DNA from: Candidatus Bathyarchaeota archaeon
Lineage (GTDB): Archaea > Thermoproteota > Bathyarchaeia > Bathyarchaeales > Bathyarchaeaceae
Direction of reading: 5' to 3'
NCBI GenBank assembly: GCA_020350305.1
Contig: CP070709.1
Location: 1,056,999-1,063,146, forward strand
DNA: 6,148 bases
The notes beneath the pieces were generated by a model. The model did not search any database, was not told the origin of the DNA, and saw only the letters and a list, made by a program, of their open reading frames with translations. The position numbers and the translations under genes are program-made. The stretch's first letter is position 1, and each line of letters starts with the position of its first letter. Shown here in pieces: positions 5,196 to 6,148 of the stretch.

Positions 5196-5280
5196 GCGGG
5201 GGTTGCCAAGCCAGGTCAAAGGCGCAGCCCTGAGGCGGCTGTCCTGTAGGGGTTCGTGGGTTCGAATCCCACCCCCCGCA
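5196..5280 (+). tRNA. tRNA-Leu (anticodon GAG), intronless
   Basis: An 85-base class II cloverleaf. The acceptor stem GCGGGGG (5196-5202) pairs perfectly with CCCCCGC (5273-5279). D stem GCC/GGC (5205-5207, 5221-5223) with GG at 5214-5215. Anticodon stem CAGCC/GGCTG (5225-5229, 5237-5241), loop CTGAGGC with anticodon GAG at 5232-5234. The long variable arm (5242-5255) is typical of leucine. T stem GTGGG/CCCAC (5256-5260, 5268-5272) with loop TTCGAAT. The discriminator A at 5280 is the leucine identity base. The 3' CCA is not encoded (CCT follows). It reads CUC and CUU codons. The minus-strand open frame across it, with a WDSNPRTPTG stretch, is a well-known spurious translation of tRNA antisense. 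Confidence 0.96.
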
Positions 5281-5332
5281 CCTTCTAACGAACCCCATGT
5301 GCATGCATCAGTGTGAAAATATGCAAGATAAG

Positions 5333-5340
5333 CTTAAAAG
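5333..5340 (+). promoter_or_regulatory. TATA-like box of the small membrane protein gene
   Basis: CTTAAAAG lies about 52-57 bases before the TTG start, predicting a transcription start near 5360 and a 30-base leader with the GGAG ribosome site. It indicates transcription independent of the tRNA just upstream. Confidence 0.4.
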
Positions 5341-5389
5341 CAACTAAAGTCAAGAATGATAACCCTATTTCCAGAAGGATGGAGTTGAC

Positions 5390-5740
5390 TTGGCTGTTAA
5401 TTTAGACGCACTTGCTGTAAACATTATCGTAAACGCCATTATACTGTCGCCATTTCTTTGGCTGTCGGGAAGAGCAATTGTGGGTAAAGACAAAGCAAAG
5501 TTTACAGATGCCATATTTACAGTCATCATTGGAACCGTGGTTGGCGCACTCCTTGGAGCTTTCTTCACCGGCATAATCGCTTCCTTCATCCAACTGATAC
5601 TCTGGCTCGTACTGGTGAAACATTTCTTCGACTGCGGATGGCTGAAAGCACTCGCCATCTCCATCGTAGCGGTTATCATCTTTGCCGTAATTGCCGTAAT
5701 ACTAGGATTGATTGGATTCGCTCTAATCCCATTTATTTAG
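5390..5740 (+). CDS. Small four-helix integral membrane protein, function unknown
   Basis: 116 residues, almost wholly hydrophobic. Likely membrane helices are at about 8-26, 41-58, 60-77 and 86-112. The only sizeable polar stretches are SGRAIVGKDKAKFTDA (26-41) and VKHFFDCGWLKA (76-87), the first between helices 1 and 2 and the second between helices 3 and 4. Gly/Ala-rich packing (GTVVGALLGAFFTG, 48-61) suggests tightly packed helices. No signal peptide separate from the first helix and no catalytic motif are visible. The style resembles uncharacterised archaeal membrane proteins I have seen, with no named function. The TTG start is chosen because GGAG (5381-5384) lies 5 bases upstream; the ATG at 5379 is in another frame and soon hits a stop. 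TTG starts also occur at the pyrophosphorylase gene. It stands alone, 109 bases after the tRNA and convergent with the next gene. An uninterrupted hydrophobic pattern over 116 codons supports a real gene. Confidence 0.8.
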   Translation: MAVNLDALAVNIIVNAIILSPFLWLSGRAIVGKDKAKFTDAIFTVIIGTVVGALLGAFFTGIIASFIQLILWLVLVKHFFDCGWLKALAISIVAVIIFAVIAVILGLIGFALIPFI

Positions 5741-5758
5741 CATGCGCGAGTGAGAAAG

Positions 5759-5823
5759 CTGAGAAGCCCTCAAAGGGAACTTGAATATCCATTCTCAGTC
5801 ATTTTCTGAGAAACCCGCTTCTC
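5759..5823 (+). repeat. Overlapping inverted repeats in the convergent spacer
   Basis: TTCTCAG (5792-5798) pairs perfectly with CTGAGAA (5806-5812), loop of seven. An identical CTGAGAA occurs at 5759-5765 and competes for the same partner. An outer stem GAGAAGC (5761-5767) with GCTTCTC (5817-5823) encloses that hairpin and a mini-hairpin CCCT-CAA-AGGG (5767-5777), giving a three-way junction. It begins about 20 bases after the membrane-protein stop, so a 3' untranslated structure involved in termination or stability is likely. No T-tract directly follows on the plus strand; TTTTT occurs near 5854-5858. Confidence 0.4.
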
Positions 5824-5925
5824 CATTTGGCGTGGGCTCAAACACCCGCACTAATTTTTGATCAACACTTCCCGGAGTTTCCTGTTTTAGAGACAGCGTT
5901 GTATTCCGATCCAATTAACCGTTAG

Positions 5926-5932
5926 AAAAAAA
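5926..5932 (-). terminator. T-tract terminator of the right-end gene
   Basis: Seven consecutive T on the minus strand (complement of A7 at 5926-5932), starting 3 bases after the TAA stop of the partial gene. Such T-tracts suffice for termination by archaeal RNA polymerase. There is no hairpin, as usual in archaea. Confidence 0.5.
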
Positions 5933-5935
5933 GTT

Positions 5936-6148
5936 TTAATGATCAATCTTTTCTTTGGCTGTCCGTTCCAGCAAAACGGCCATGGCTATGCTCACAAAAG
6001 AGACGCATAGATTAGAAAAGAAGGAAGGGTCTCCCATGAGAATTTCTATTTCTCCCTGGTAGGATCTCAAGCAAAACGTCCATATGCTCCACAGAATTCC
6101 AATCCATCCTAAACAGAAGAGCATAACGTACAGGATGCGGCTGTAAAT
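5936..6148 (-). CDS. C-terminal part of an unrecognised membrane protein (runs off the window)
   Basis: The frame is open from the window edge to the TAA at 5936-5938, giving at least 70 residues. Upstream of the first ATG (6122-6124) it continues through IYSRILYV without a stop, and no ribosome site precedes that ATG, so the true start is probably outside. Two hydrophobic segments are visible: about residues RILYVMLFCLGWIGILWSI, then SNLCVSFVSIAMAVLL, separated by a polar GEIEILMGDPS linker. The protein ends in a charged tail, ERTAKEKIDH, plausibly cytoplasmic. A seven-T tract directly after the stop supports a real 3' end. I do not recognise a family, and a short open frame like this could still be fortuitous. 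Confidence 0.5.
   Translation of the reverse strand: MYSRILYVMLFCLGWIGILWSIWTFCLRSYQGEIEILMGDPSFFSNLCVSFVSIAMAVLLERTAKEKIDH

Noticed and set aside
5101..5304. 67-codon minus-strand open frame with WDSNPRTPTG
   Set aside because: It is the antisense translation of the tRNA-Leu gene, a recurrent annotation artefact.
5402..5679. Two minus-strand frames opposite the membrane protein
   Set aside because: They are shadows of the plus-strand gene; composition is Met/Ser/Thr-rich with no domain and no ribosome site.

Overview
The window looks archaeal. Evidence: a tRNA-Leu gene without an encoded CCA, AT-rich box A (TATA)-like elements upstream of genes, Shine-Dalgarno sites paired with TTG starts, and a GlmM/phosphomannomutase and a nucleotidyltransferase of archaeal style. 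A TACK-type lineage such as Bathyarchaeota is my guess from general resemblance. No marker gene in the window fixes the taxonomy.

Left half (259-4279, all minus strand): a three-gene sugar-nucleotide cluster, transcribed from high to low coordinates. It starts with an NDP-sugar pyrophosphorylase carrying a C-terminal left-handed beta-helix (3185-4279). Next is a phosphoglucosamine/phosphohexomutase (1660-3084), then a protein of the UDP-GlcNAc/UDP-ManNAc dehydrogenase family (259-1656) whose start lies 3 bases after the mutase stop. Together the first two would turn a hexose-6-phosphate or hexosamine-6-phosphate into an activated sugar nucleotide, for example for surface glycans or N-glycosylation. 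The third should oxidise such a sugar to a uronate, but its active-site residues are replaced almost everywhere although the reading frame is intact. It therefore looks like a non-catalytic paralogue.

Middle (4280-5195): 916 bases with no credible protein gene but much structure. From left to right it holds a TATA-like box overlapped by a perfect 7+7 dyad; a strong 23-base-pair composite hairpin with a one-sided 22-base pyrimidine-rich bulge (candidate small RNA); repeated C5-6TA blocks; a second TATA box overlapped by about five tandem copies of a 10-bp motif (one per helical turn); a folded downstream segment ending in a T-tract; and a long-range inverted repeat. This is the most unusual part of the window.

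Right part (5196-6148): an intronless tRNA-Leu(GAG), then a small four-helix membrane protein of unknown function with its own promoter-like box and a TTG start. A 195-base convergent spacer follows with switch-like inverted repeats and a T-tract. Last is the C-terminal end of a second small membrane protein on the minus strand that runs off the window.
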